A stretch of DNA of 64,000 nt from Planctomycetaceae bacterium (GCA_013823135.1 PNLP01000006.1:124001-188000), one strand, 5' to 3'; counted from the first letter of the stretch, positions 37,791 through 47,085 are shown. The notes: generated by a model from the sequence alone, not told the origin. A program made the numbers and translations.

Positions 37791-38441
37791 TCACACGTGT
37801 GCAGCATCAGCCAAAACTGGTTCGCCGGGTAAATCCGCGTAAAGCAAGACCAGCATTTGCATCGTTGTGATCGCGGCACCCAAAACATCGGCTTGCTGGG
37901 CATCGGTCATCTTGAGCCCTGAGATAGTTGATCGGAACCGCTGCCAGTCCTGGGGACGAGTGGCGATGCCAGCTAGATGGTAGTCGAGTCCACTTCCCGG
38001 TCGGCACTCGGCAGCAAGTGCAGGAGCAAGTGACCGTACCAGCACCATCGAACCCATCCGCGATCCTTCGAGAACGTACAGTGGCCCGATGAGTGCCCAT
38101 GGCCGTGAGGTGGCCCAATCCCCAATTTCTGCTGCAAATCCTGCGACCACCGCACTCGGTTCACCGGGAGGGAGAACGCCAAGTGCTGCGAGATCCGAGG
38201 TAATTAGTCCACTTCGCGTCATCCGTGTCGGGTCATAAGCCGCACTCACTTCCGGGGATATTGGCAAGGCGACTGCGAGACTCGCCTCAAGAGACGCATG
38301 GACGTGATACAGTTCACGCATACCCGCTGCGTACACATCGATATCGATCTTGCCGGATGTCATCGCGAGAGCAAACGGGGTGGATTCGATCGCGGCGTGA
38401 TCGGCGGCAATGGCCTCACGGATTCGGTCGGGCAATGTCAC
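37791..38441 (-). CDS. Heme oxygenase (biliverdin-producing)
   Basis: A 216-residue helical protein of the bacterial heme oxygenase family, which opens heme to biliverdin, CO and iron. The proximal ligand is probably His15 in AADHAAIEST. The distal-helix block PLYVLEGSRMGSMVLVRSL is the strongest family signature, matching the YVLEGSxLGG helix of BphO/HmuO-type enzymes. The GTG at 38441 has AGGAG 7 bases upstream. Second gene of the operon, next to a 2Fe-2S ferredoxin; it makes the operon's link to tetrapyrroles explicit. No bilin reductase accompanies it. Confidence 0.85.
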   Translation of the reverse strand: MTLPDRIREAIAADHAAIESTPFALAMTSGKIDIDVYAAGMRELYHVHASLEASLAVALPISPEVSAAYDPTRMTRSGLITSDLAALGVLPPGEPSAVVAGFAAEIGDWATSRPWALIGPLYVLEGSRMGSMVLVRSLAPALAAECRPGSGLDYHLAGIATRPQDWQRFRSTISGLKMTDAQQADVLGAAITTMQMLVLLYADLPGEPVLADAAHV

Positions 38442-38474
38442 TGAGCGTCTCCTGTGTTCACTGATCCTTGGGTC

Positions 38475-39878
38475 TTAGCCCCCGGACTTGCGGAACAGCC
38501 AACCCATAATAGTTGAGGGCCTCGCTGTATTCTCAACCTGCGGAGATTTTGTGTCAGATTGAGCCTGAGGCGAGTCAAAGCGAGACACTGGATCGAGTTC
38601 TTCGATCAGTGATTTGTAGGACGAGAACCTCTCACCCGGTTCCTTAGCCATCATCTGCGAGATTACGTTGGATAGCCTTGGATCAACGTGGCCGGGAGCC
38701 ACTTCATGCGCGGGCACAAGGGGGGATGTTGCATGCTTGAATAACATCTCCCGGGGGTTCTTTGCACTGAAGGGTAACTGACCGGTGACCGCGTGATAGA
38801 GCGTCGCACCAAGTGAGTAGATATCAGATCGGAAATCCGCCTTACCTGTTCCTCTCGCCTGCTCTGGTGCCATGTATGCGCACGTGCCCAGTGGCACCCC
38901 GCTCACCGCATCTGGGTCTGGGCGGTCAGAGTCCAGCGCAAGCCCGAGATCTGCAACTTTGACCACGCCGGAACGAGTCAGGAGAATGTTAGCGGGTTTA
39001 ATGTCACGATGCACAATCGACAGTTCCCATGCAGCAGCAAGTCCTCTCGCGGCCTGGAGAATTACATCGATTGCTCGCTCACTCCGTAGCCCACCGGTTT
39101 GGCCAATCAACTCTGCGAGACTAGGACCTTCGACAAATTCCAGCACAACATATGGGATCGCGGTGTGGTCAAAATCGAGCACCCGAACAACATTCGGGTG
39201 GTTCAGTCGCGCGAGCAGTTGCGCCTCGTTTTGGAGTTCCTGGCGGTGTTCTTGATCGTCACGATCATCCGCCTGGAGAACCTTGACCGCTACCGGGATA
39301 TTAAGCGTTGTGTGGAGAGCGGAGAAAACCGTTCCCCGACCACCCTTCCCGAGAATCCCTGTCAGCAGACACTTCCCAAGTGTTGATCCCACTTCAGCCG
39401 TATCAGCCGGCTTGCTCCTTGATGCAACAACATTCGGATAGATCGTGGCAGAAATCGGAGTTGTGGGTTGCAAATCGACCAGTTGACGATGATCTATTGC
39501 CTTCTTGGAGGCATCATCATGTCGAGCCGGCTCAACGGCATTCTTGTCGGGTCTCGGTTGTTCCGACTCCGAAGCAATCTCGATTGGATTTGCTCCTCGG
39601 GACACCGAAGTGAACTCTGGCAACACAGATTCGCGAAATCCTGCAGTCCCTCTCATCGCAAACAACAGGCTCGGATCGGAGTTAGTGATAAATCCTTTGC
39701 TCATGAGTTCGAGTGTGCGTACCGCAGCATTCTGGAAGATCCCTGTTTGAACAAAAGCAGCCGCGAGGTCACCGTCTTCTCTCTGGGCAGAGGCCCATCT
39801 CCGGGCTTGGTCGGCTTCCGAACGGCTGAGGTAGTTGCGAGTTACTAGCAAGTCGAGAAGATAGTCCGTCAAAGACAT
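38475..39878 (-). CDS. Ser/Thr protein kinase with N-terminal MshEN-like region
   Basis: A 467-residue soluble kinase and the first gene of the operon. Residues 1-65 (LVTRNYLSRSEADQARRW, DLAAAFVQTGIFQN) resemble the helical N-terminal domain of GspE/MshE ATPases, which binds nucleotides in some members. A low-complexity linker leads to the kinase domain from about 168: GKGGRGTVF, VAVKVL, HRDIKPANILL, VADLGLA (DLG in place of DFG) and MAPEQARG. It ends after the kinase domain with no membrane segment and no NW motif. Thirty-three bases separate it from heme oxygenase. Confidence 0.9.
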   Translation of the reverse strand: MSLTDYLLDLLVTRNYLSRSEADQARRWASAQREDGDLAAAFVQTGIFQNAAVRTLELMSKGFITNSDPSLLFAMRGTAGFRESVLPEFTSVSRGANPIEIASESEQPRPDKNAVEPARHDDASKKAIDHRQLVDLQPTTPISATIYPNVVASRSKPADTAEVGSTLGKCLLTGILGKGGRGTVFSALHTTLNIPVAVKVLQADDRDDQEHRQELQNEAQLLARLNHPNVVRVLDFDHTAIPYVVLEFVEGPSLAELIGQTGGLRSERAIDVILQAARGLAAAWELSIVHRDIKPANILLTRSGVVKVADLGLALDSDRPDPDAVSGVPLGTCAYMAPEQARGTGKADFRSDIYSLGATLYHAVTGQLPFSAKNPREMLFKHATSPLVPAHEVAPGHVDPRLSNVISQMMAKEPGERFSSYKSLIEELDPVSRFDSPQAQSDTKSPQVENTARPSTIMGWLFRKSGG

Positions 39879-40804
39879 CGAGAACGTCCATCGGGAGTCA
39901 CGGGGTGGGTTCCATCAGCGTCGGTTGAACGTGATCAGCGCCCTGGTGGGTATGAGAAGGTCGACGCATACGATTCATAGTCCGCGTCACGGCCAATCTT
40001 GCAACAGGAACACAATTTCCTCACAAGACTGTGAGTTGAGACGAATTAGCTAGGTGCAGTCGATGCAGTTTGATGTGTCTCAGTGTCATGCGGATCATGG
40101 CTTGACTGATTTCGTGCAGATACACGGACTAGACCATCGTCCGCCGATAGCTCAGGCAAAACCCAGGTCCACTCAATCAACAAGCGGAGGAGGTGTGATT
40201 ATGAATCCCGCACTTTCGTGGTAGCCATCACCCCGTCCACCCTGTGCGCCGCAAAACACTTGGTACCGCGCCGAAAACTCCAGTCTGCGATCACTTGAAC
40301 CATTCAATGAAACAAGCATTGAAGTGATCAAATTGCAAACACTCGCGTCCCATTCTTAACCCGCGCTTGAGTCCGCGACGACATTCGCAACTCGATCGTT
40401 GGTAACGTCACGGCTCCGGAGTACATCGTGATTTAGGAGTTCAAGAGTCATGTGCTCGGGTGCTGTTTATCCCATGTAAACACGACTTGCTGTACGCTGT
40501 CGGCAGCGGTTGAAGGTGATGCCGTGCCAGGCCAACTGACGACTTCTTCCTGCACCTAACCACGGTGGTGTCGGGTGACAATGAAGGCTGTGAACCTGGC
40601 GATCCAAGAGAACGTAACACCACTGGCACTCCTCAACAGGAGTGTCCCAGTCCTCACAAAATTGGTCAAATGAAAGTCGAAGGCGGCGAGTGGGTATACG
40701 ATCTCGGCACAGAGTTGGAGGTCTTCTCGGTCGAAAACCTACTATTGGTCTGACATGAAGTGCCAGTGAAAGTCATCTTGTCACAGAACGACGCGAGTAA
40801 ATGT
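39879..40804. promoter_or_regulatory. Divergent intergenic region between bilin-type operon and export operon
   Basis: About 925 bases, unusually long for this genome, between two divergent operons, so both promoters should be here. No full-length gene is seen. Notable items: a strong ribosome-binding site followed by a seven-codon frame (40201-40224), an imperfect inverted repeat at 40289-40329, and a 27-codon frame at 40670-40753 ending just before the exporter gene. The base composition is visibly less GC-rich than the flanking genes. Confidence 0.5.
40289..40329. repeat. Imperfect inverted repeat, possible operator
   Basis: GATCACTT (40289-40296) pairs with AAGTGATC (40322-40329), and CAATG (40305-40309) with CATTG (40317-40321), with an asymmetric bulge. 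Lies in the divergent promoter region. Confidence 0.35.
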
Positions 40805-42532
40805 ATGTCGGCAACTCCGAACCAGGATACAGCGGATCACCATGTCGGGCACGGCCATTCCCCACCTCGCCCGTTCGAGAGACTCCAGCACCTCCTCCAA
40901 CCTGAACGCCGGGACATTATCGCGGTGGTTGTGTTTGCAATGGCAGTGGCCTTACTCTCGCTAGCAACCCCAATCGCGGTCGAGACGTTGGTGAACACCG
41001 TGGCATTTGGCATCTTGCTGTGGCCAGTAGTCGTCATCGCAGCAATCCTGTTGTCGTGTCTGGGCCTGGCTGCGGCGATTCGTGCGATGCAAGTCTACGT
41101 CGTTGAGTGCATCCAGAGGCGGCTTTTCGTCAGGGTCGTAGCTGATTACGCTCACCGCCTTCCGCGTTTGCGCCTGGAGGCATTTGACCAGCGGTTCGGT
41201 CCCGAACTCGCGAACCGATTCTTCGACATCATTAACCTCCAAAAGTCACTCGCATTCCTGCTGTTAGACGGTGTGGCCATCCTCGTGGCGGTGCCAGTCG
41301 GCATGGTCGTCCTGGCCTTTTATCATCCTTTTCTGCTCGGCTTCGACATCCTGTTGATCTTGATGATCGGCTTCGTGTTGTTCGTCCTCGGGTGGGGTGG
41401 AGTCCGCACTAGTATCCAGGAGTCACACGCCAAGTACGATGTTGCAGCTTGGCTTGAAGAACTGCTCCATAACCCGCGCGCGTTCAAGTTCGCTGGAGGG
41501 CAACATCTCGCATTGGAAAGAGCAGATCAGTTGGCCAGTGAGTACGTTGCTGCCCGCCGCCAACATTTTCGCATTGTGTGGCGGCAGACGGTCTTCGCCC
41601 TCGGTTTGCAGGTCGTGGCAAGCACCGCCCTGTTAGGGATCGGGGGCTATCTGGTCATCAACCGGCAACTGACCCTTGGCCAACTCGTCGCGTCGGAACT
41701 CATCGTCACCCTGGTAGTGGCCTCAGTCGCCAAGCTGGGGAAGTACAGCGAGACGTACTACGATTTACTCGCCGGTGCAGAAAAGCTGGGGCTCGTCACC
41801 GACTTGCCTCTGGAACGGCAACGGGGAGAGACACTCCCCGTCGGTGGCGTTGGCATGGCAGTGCGAGTTCAAGGGGTCGATCATGTGTCGCGCCGATCCT
41901 TACCAACTCCCCACGATTGGCAACTTACACCTGGCGAGCGAGTCGCAGTTGTCGGCCCACCGGGGTCAGGTAAGACGACGCTGTTCGAGATGTTGTGTGG
42001 CCTGCGAGTGCCCAGCAGCGGTGTAGTAGAACTTGATGGCATCGATCTAAGTGGGCTGTCACTGGATGCGATGCGAGAACAAATCGCCTTTGTCGAAAGG
42101 TCGGAACTCTTCAGCGGAACCATCATGGAGAACGTCCGGTTAGGTCGACATTACCTGTCCCCGGCCGATGTGCGTGAAGCACTCAGGGTAGTCGGATTGC
42201 TCAGCATTGTTCACAGCCTACCAAACGGGTTGGAAACGCCTTTGATTCCTACCGGTGGGCCGTTGTCGGCGAGTCAATCCCTGCGACTGAGCCTCGCCCG
42301 CGCGTTGGTGGGTAAGCCCCGTTTGCTTATCCTTGATGGGGTGTTGGACGCCCTTGATCTGCGGGAGTGTCCTGACCTCCTGCCGCGTTTATTTGACCGC
42401 TCCGCTCCGTGGACATTGCTCATCACCTCGACGAATCCCGCCGTGGTCGGAATGTGCGATCGAATTATCGGGTTTACCTCGACCGAGCTCCTCGAGCACG
42501 CCCCTTCGGTACATCAAGGAGCCAACCAATGA
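40805..42532 (+). CDS. ABC exporter subunit with degenerate nucleotide-binding domain
   Basis: A 575-residue permease-ATPase fusion of the type I secretion/lipid exporter class: five or six membrane helices in residues 35-320, then an ABC domain. Walker A is intact (GPPGSGKTTL), but the Q-loop position reads VERSELF, the signature reads LSASQ in place of LSGGQ, Walker B ends LLILDGVLDALD with Gly for the catalytic Glu, and the switch histidine is replaced (LLITSTN). No C39 peptidase domain. The ATG at 40805 is preferred; a GTG at 40760 also lies in frame. Its stop overlaps the HlyD-type gene (ATGA). Confidence 0.82.
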   Translation: MSATPNQDTADHHVGHGHSPPRPFERLQHLLQPERRDIIAVVVFAMAVALLSLATPIAVETLVNTVAFGILLWPVVVIAAILLSCLGLAAAIRAMQVYVVECIQRRLFVRVVADYAHRLPRLRLEAFDQRFGPELANRFFDIINLQKSLAFLLLDGVAILVAVPVGMVVLAFYHPFLLGFDILLILMIGFVLFVLGWGGVRTSIQESHAKYDVAAWLEELLHNPRAFKFAGGQHLALERADQLASEYVAARRQHFRIVWRQTVFALGLQVVASTALLGIGGYLVINRQLTLGQLVASELIVTLVVASVAKLGKYSETYYDLLAGAEKLGLVTDLPLERQRGETLPVGGVGMAVRVQGVDHVSRRSLPTPHDWQLTPGERVAVVGPPGSGKTTLFEMLCGLRVPSSGVVELDGIDLSGLSLDAMREQIAFVERSELFSGTIMENVRLGRHYLSPADVREALRVVGLLSIVHSLPNGLETPLIPTGGPLSASQSLRLSLARALVGKPRLLILDGVLDALDLRECPDLLPRLFDRSAPWTLLITSTNPAVVGMCDRIIGFTSTELLEHAPSVHQGANQ

Positions 42533-43920
42533 CCGGCCAAGTGCAAATTCATTCCGCATTCAACTCCGATACGCCCTTTCAGTCCCTCCAACGAGTTCGG
42601 ACGCCGCAAATGGTCCGTTGGGTCGGTCGGGTACTTCTTATAGGGCTACTGCTGTTGCCGATCGCCCTCATATTCGTCCCCTGGCAGCAAACGATCCGGG
42701 GCCGGGGACAGGTCGTTGCCTTCGCTCCCAGAGAGCGGAAGCAGGTCGTGACAGCACTTGTCGGCGGTCAGGTTCGCAAATGGCACGTCGTCGAGGGGTC
42801 CAAGGTGAAGATTGGGGATGCAATTGCCGATATTGACGATAATGACCCCGAATTGTCCGAGCGGTTGATCGCACAACGAAAATACCTCTTAAGCCGCCGA
42901 AAGGCTGCGGAAGACGAGGTCGCCGAGCAGAACCGAGCAGTTGATGCTCAGGATAGGGCCGCGGCGGCGGCGGTTGGGGCAGCGAGGGCAAACCGGGACG
43001 CAGCACAGCTTCTGGTCGAAGTCGCCAAGCAGAGCCGCAAGAACGCGGAATTCGCCGGCACCTTCGAACAGCGACGATTTGATATGTTCGAGAGGTTGTT
43101 CAAAGACAAGCAATTCGGTGGGCTCGAGTCGGAATTAAACCGGGACGAGGCGAAGATGCGTTCCGACCGGGCTGCGACCGATGTGAAACGAGCCGATGCC
43201 GAGATCAAGCGTGCCGATGCCGCCGTGCTTACCAGCGACTCACTCCTTCTCCAGGCAGAGGCCAATGGAATCTCAGCGGTTGCGACAGCCCGCCGGGACC
43301 TACGTCGTGCCGAACAAAATGTGTTCTCTGTTGAACGGGAATTGCAAGAGATTGACAACCGCATTGAGCGGTTCAAAGCCCGGTTCGTGAAAGCGCCCTG
43401 CGACGGGGTGGTGTTTCGGATCTCGGCCGATGGACAAATCGGGCAGTTTGTCAAGGAAGGCGACGAACTGGCAGTGATCGTGCCGGACACGACCGACCGG
43501 GTGGTGGAATTGCTGATAGACGGTGTGGACGCACCGTTGATTGCCGCACACATGGAACAGATCGGCCGAGGACCGCACGTCCGGCTTCAGTTCGAGGGCT
43601 GGCCTGGGGTGCAGTTTGCAGGGTGGCCCTCGGTAGCTATCGGCACGTTTGGCGGGCGGGTACGGCAGATCGACCCGACTGACGACGGGTACGGCAGATT
43701 CCGAATCCTGGTGGAGCCCGAGCAAATGTTTGAAGAGGATCGGTGGCCGGAAGGATTTTACTTACGACAGGGGAACCAGGCAGTCGGTTGGGTGTTCCTC
43801 AACCGGGTGACACTGGGATACGAACTATGGCGACAATTCAACGGGTTCCCTCCAGTCGTCGCCCCGAAGCCACCCGAGAAGAAGGACGGCGGCAAGCCGC
43901 CGAAGGTGAAGCCCGGATGA
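42529..43920 (+). CDS. HlyD-family membrane fusion protein
   Basis: A 463-residue periplasmic adaptor. AAGGAG lies 7 bases before the ATG. One membrane helix near residues 28-46 (VLLIGLLLLPIALIFV), a barrel/lipoyl-like half (VVTALVGGQVRKWHVVEGSKVKIGD), a long alpha-helical hairpin rich in Ala/Arg/Glu/Lys (about 110-280), the second lipoyl half (APCDGVVFRISADGQIGQFV), and a beta-barrel C-terminal domain ending in a Pro/Lys-rich tail. Overlaps its neighbours by ATGA on both sides, so the three export genes are stoichiometrically coupled. Confidence 0.88.
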   Translation: MTGQVQIHSAFNSDTPFQSLQRVRTPQMVRWVGRVLLIGLLLLPIALIFVPWQQTIRGRGQVVAFAPRERKQVVTALVGGQVRKWHVVEGSKVKIGDAIADIDDNDPELSERLIAQRKYLLSRRKAAEDEVAEQNRAVDAQDRAAAAAVGAARANRDAAQLLVEVAKQSRKNAEFAGTFEQRRFDMFERLFKDKQFGGLESELNRDEAKMRSDRAATDVKRADAEIKRADAAVLTSDSLLLQAEANGISAVATARRDLRRAEQNVFSVERELQEIDNRIERFKARFVKAPCDGVVFRISADGQIGQFVKEGDELAVIVPDTTDRVVELLIDGVDAPLIAAHMEQIGRGPHVRLQFEGWPGVQFAGWPSVAIGTFGGRVRQIDPTDDGYGRFRILVEPEQMFEEDRWPEGFYLRQGNQAVGWVFLNRVTLGYELWRQFNGFPPVVAPKPPEKKDGGKPPKVKPG

Positions 43921-45602
43921 CTCTTCGAGCTGTCCTTGTTGTAACTCTGGTCGTGAACGGATCGGGCTGTCTCGGATCACGGCAGGATCAGGAACTCGAT
44001 CCTCCGCGACGGGCCTCCGTCCAGCATCTTCCACCACCAAACGGACTGGGAGCACAGGCCACGTCAAGGCCCGAGCGAGATTTGAGGCCTTCCATCACTC
44101 CCGCCGCTCATACCGAGACGTTGCAACCGGGTGACAAATTTGCTTCCGCTCAGCCGCTTCCCGAACCACGCGAGGTGGTCCCCGCCCCAAAGCTCGGAAG
44201 CGAACCACCGGCTCCACCCAAGGCACTGCCACCGCTTCTCGGCGCAGCCCTCAGCGTAGGTGGGCCGCTCTCGCTGGAAGAGGTGCTGAATTCGGTGGAA
44301 CGTAACTACCCACTGCTTCGTGCGGTAGAACTGGAACGTGCCCTCGCAGGTGGGCGGCTAGTGTCCACCATGGGGGCGTTCGACCTGAACCTTGTTGCCG
44401 GCGCTGACGGCCAAGGAACGACCTACGATAACTTTCGCAGTACAGTCGGCTTCAGTCAGGCATTCCCCGTTGGCGGAGTGGGGGCGTTCGCTGGCTACCG
44501 CAACGGGTATGGCGACTTCCCCACATACAACCTCAGTCAGAAAACCGCTGACGCTGGCGAATTCCGTGCAGGATTGACAATTCCACTGCTCCGCGACCGG
44601 AGCATCGACCGCCCCCGAGCCAACATTCAGCAGGCCCGGCTCGATGTCGCGCTCACCGAGCCAGTAATCGAACGACAACGGCTCGACTTCCAGCGTGCCG
44701 CATCGCGGACGTACTGGAATTGGGTTGCTGCCGGACAACGTCTCAAGGTGGTCGAGAATTTGGTGAAACTTGCCGTGGATCGCGATGAGCAGTTGAAGGC
44801 ACGGGTCGAGGCCGGTCCGGCTGCGAACATCGAGAGGATCGATAACCAACAGAACATTGCTCTGCGAAACGGTGTCCTCGTACAGGCCCAACGAGGATTC
44901 CAGCAAGCAACCATCGACCTGTCGCTGTTCCTCCGCGACGACTCGGGGTCGCCCACACTCCCAGGCACCGACCGGCTCCCAAGCTTCCCGGAAGTTCAGC
45001 CCCTCGACCTGAAGACCTTCGACGCCTCCCTTCAGGCCGCGTTTGAGCAGCGACCCGAACCACAGCGACTGAGGCTTCAGCGGGAGAAGGCAGCGGTCGA
45101 ACTGCGATTGGCTTCGAACCAGACACTCCCGAATGTGAACGCGGTCCTTGCAGCCGCTCAGGATGCGGGGGATGGAAAGAGTTCCTTGTCCGGCCCGAAC
45201 GGATTAGACCGTACCACAATCAATGCAAGCCTTGCGCTCCAACTTCCTGTGCAGCGGCGAGACGCACGAGGTCGGGTGATGCAAGCACAAGCACTACTTG
45301 CTCAGATCGATCAACAGCTCCGAAACGCTGAAGATGTGGTGCGGGCTGAGGTGCAGGACACGTTCTCGGCGATGGAACGTGCCTACGAGTTTTATCAACA
45401 GGCAAAGAAGCGGGTGGAACTGGCACGGCTCGTTGCCCGTGCTGAACGGGAACAACTGCGATTAGGGCGAAGCGACGTTCTCCGGGTCACGTTGCGGGAG
45501 CAGGCCGCATTCGACGCGGAGATTGTGGAAATCGGTGCGCAGCAGGAATTCTTCCGGGCGATGGCCGACTTGCGGGCGGCACTGGGTATCGGGGGCAAGT
45601 GA
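43917..45602 (+). CDS. TolC-type outer membrane efflux lipoprotein
   Basis: A 561-residue outer membrane factor. The N-terminus has a lipoprotein signal (VLVVTLVVNGSGCLGS, Cys as lipid attachment). After a Pro-rich stretch, two related alpha/beta repeats of the OEP family follow: the first from SLEEVLNSVERNYPLLRA, the second from FDASLQAAFEQRPEPQRLRLQ. Completes the ABC-HlyD-TolC tripartite set as the tunnel across the outer membrane. No cargo gene is visible downstream. Confidence 0.88.
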   Translation: MTLRAVLVVTLVVNGSGCLGSRQDQELDPPRRASVQHLPPPNGLGAQATSRPERDLRPSITPAAHTETLQPGDKFASAQPLPEPREVVPAPKLGSEPPAPPKALPPLLGAALSVGGPLSLEEVLNSVERNYPLLRAVELERALAGGRLVSTMGAFDLNLVAGADGQGTTYDNFRSTVGFSQAFPVGGVGAFAGYRNGYGDFPTYNLSQKTADAGEFRAGLTIPLLRDRSIDRPRANIQQARLDVALTEPVIERQRLDFQRAASRTYWNWVAAGQRLKVVENLVKLAVDRDEQLKARVEAGPAANIERIDNQQNIALRNGVLVQAQRGFQQATIDLSLFLRDDSGSPTLPGTDRLPSFPEVQPLDLKTFDASLQAAFEQRPEPQRLRLQREKAAVELRLASNQTLPNVNAVLAAAQDAGDGKSSLSGPNGLDRTTINASLALQLPVQRRDARGRVMQAQALLAQIDQQLRNAEDVVRAEVQDTFSAMERAYEFYQQAKKRVELARLVARAEREQLRLGRSDVLRVTLREQAAFDAEIVEIGAQQEFFRAMADLRAALGIGGK

Positions 45603-46160
45603 AGTACCTCCACGCGATACCTGTCTGGAACCCAGAGAATGTATCGGATGGTGTGATGCCGCCGAGCCACGCCGCATCCGGATAGTGCCGCAAGGTGCAG
45701 TGAGCGGTTTGCGAGCCAGTTATACCGCACTCGGCCAAGAACGATGCCTGACTCCGACTCACTTTTGGCGAGCCGCACGTGTTAACGGGCGGGTTCAGCC
45801 AATCGCCCACCCGTTAACACGGACGGCTCGCCAAAACGCCTCATTCCCCACCGCGCGGAGTATAGCCCCACGGCTATCCCGAACTCTCTAAACTCGCATT
45901 TGACCCTCAATCGCGCATTCTTGACGACACCGGGTGGGTCTCTCAGGGCCGGGACAGTTCCCATATTCGTTAGTGATTTTCCCGGGTTCAATATGGTTGA
46001 TCTTTAAATTTACATCTCAGGGAGAAGGACTGGTTCGCCGCTTTGGAATCGCACGTTGTCTGAGTCTCCGGTGAACTGAGTTAGAGCCTATCCCAAGTTT
46101 GGCGCAGGCCGCACCCTCTCAATCGGTGACACCCCGTCTTACCGTACCGGAGACGTAATC
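45603..46160. other. Intergenic region with large palindrome, no gene seen
   Basis: About 560 bases after the export operon. Apart from the palindrome at 45763-45836 it shows no supported gene; the last 20 bases carry the ribosome site (CCGGAG) of the gene at 46161. Confidence 0.55.
45763..45836. repeat. 74-bp palindromic element
   Basis: TTTTGGCGAGCCG (45763-45775) and GTGTTAACGGG (45779-45789) pair exactly with CCCGTTAACAC (45810-45820) and CGGCTCGCCAAAA (45824-45836), separated by matching three-base mismatches. The outer end shares TTTTGGCGAGC with the palindrome at 9931-10030. It could also act as terminator of the export operon. Confidence 0.8.
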
Positions 46161-46631
46161 GTGTTGAGCGTTCGGAATGCTGTCTTCTTGATGGCGATCC
46201 TTGTTGTCGCATCTGTCGCGAGTCCCGAGTGGGGGGCGCAACTCGTCGCCGATCGGGTCCAACCGCTATGTGTGCAAGTGGACCCGGCCGAAGAAGTGGC
46301 AGAGCAAGAACACATGGAGGTCGTCAGACGAGAGCTCCTCTCCAACATTGCGATCAAGGACGCACTGATCACCGATCTGGTCTCGGGTCGGAGAACCCTG
46401 GCCGAAGTGACGGAGGCATTCCTCGCCATGAACCAGCGCTGGCCGGAGTCCATGGCAGTTGTTCGCGGGCACTATCCCGGAAGAACGGATGAGGAGAAGA
46501 CGGCCCACAACGTGATGGGTTTTGTCCAGTATGAGTTGGCAAATGCGACACCCGCCCAACAAGCGAAGGTGCTCACTCGCCTCAGAGCCGAATTCGATGC
46601 CCGTTATCCTGGGACGTCCGGAGGGGAGTGA
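46161..46631 (+). CDS. Small secreted protein of unknown function
   Basis: A 156-residue protein from a GTG start with CCGGAG nine bases upstream. The first 26 residues form a plausible signal peptide (AVFLMAILVVASVASPEWGA). The mature part is helical and acidic; it contains EVVRRELLSNIAIKDALITD and LAEVTEAFLAMNQRWPE, a pattern seen in short planctomycete exported proteins but with no named family. Two cysteines at most. Stands alone between the export operon and tRNA-Val. Confidence 0.55.
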   Translation: MLSVRNAVFLMAILVVASVASPEWGAQLVADRVQPLCVQVDPAEEVAEQEHMEVVRRELLSNIAIKDALITDLVSGRRTLAEVTEAFLAMNQRWPESMAVVRGHYPGRTDEEKTAHNVMGFVQYELANATPAQQAKVLTRLRAEFDARYPGTSGGE

Positions 46632-47085
46632 CCTAACGACCGTCCGCGTCCGGACAAGGCACACAACGGCCGATGGCCGCAACGGATCGGGCTAAGAGCG
46701 TTCGGATAGAAAGATTGGTTGGCGTGGCCTGCATGCTTGGTTACTTGTGTGATCCCGCGAATCCAAGGAGTAAACAAGGAGCCCTCCTGTAACCGATGCA
46801 GTGAGGGAGCGTTCTGCGAGGTAGTTTCCGCACCGCGAGAGTGCGGGAAGAACTGGAACGGGGGATTTGGCTTGCTCGGTTTCTCAGACTTGCCAGCGGC
46901 GTGAGAGGGTGTAGAATTCTCTTTGGAGACGGTACCGTTCCTCGTGGATGGTTGCTGTTCCCACGGTAAGGGGCGTTGCAACCGCCCCCAACCACGTTGA
47001 GGTTACCGGGTGTAGTAGCGGGTGTAAAGGTTCGAAGCGAACAGAACCCGCGACCGCTACCAATACCTAAGAATCTCAGCACAAA
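46632..47085. other. Intergenic region upstream of tRNA-Val, no gene seen
   Basis: About 450 bases with stop codons in all frames apart from short ones. Should contain the tRNA promoter. A small palindrome (CGGCCGATGGCCG) is present near 46665. Confidence 0.5.

Noticed and set aside
40670..40753. 27-codon frame directly before the ABC exporter gene
   Set aside because: Considered as a possible exported peptide, but it lacks a ribosome site and a double-glycine leader pattern fit, and the exporter has no peptidase domain.
31171..45602. Photosynthetic gene cluster
   Set aside because: Phycobiliprotein-like genes suggested cyanobacterial phycobilisomes, but no linker proteins, lyases, bilin reductases, chlorophyll or reaction-centre genes are present, and the chromophore cysteine is missing.
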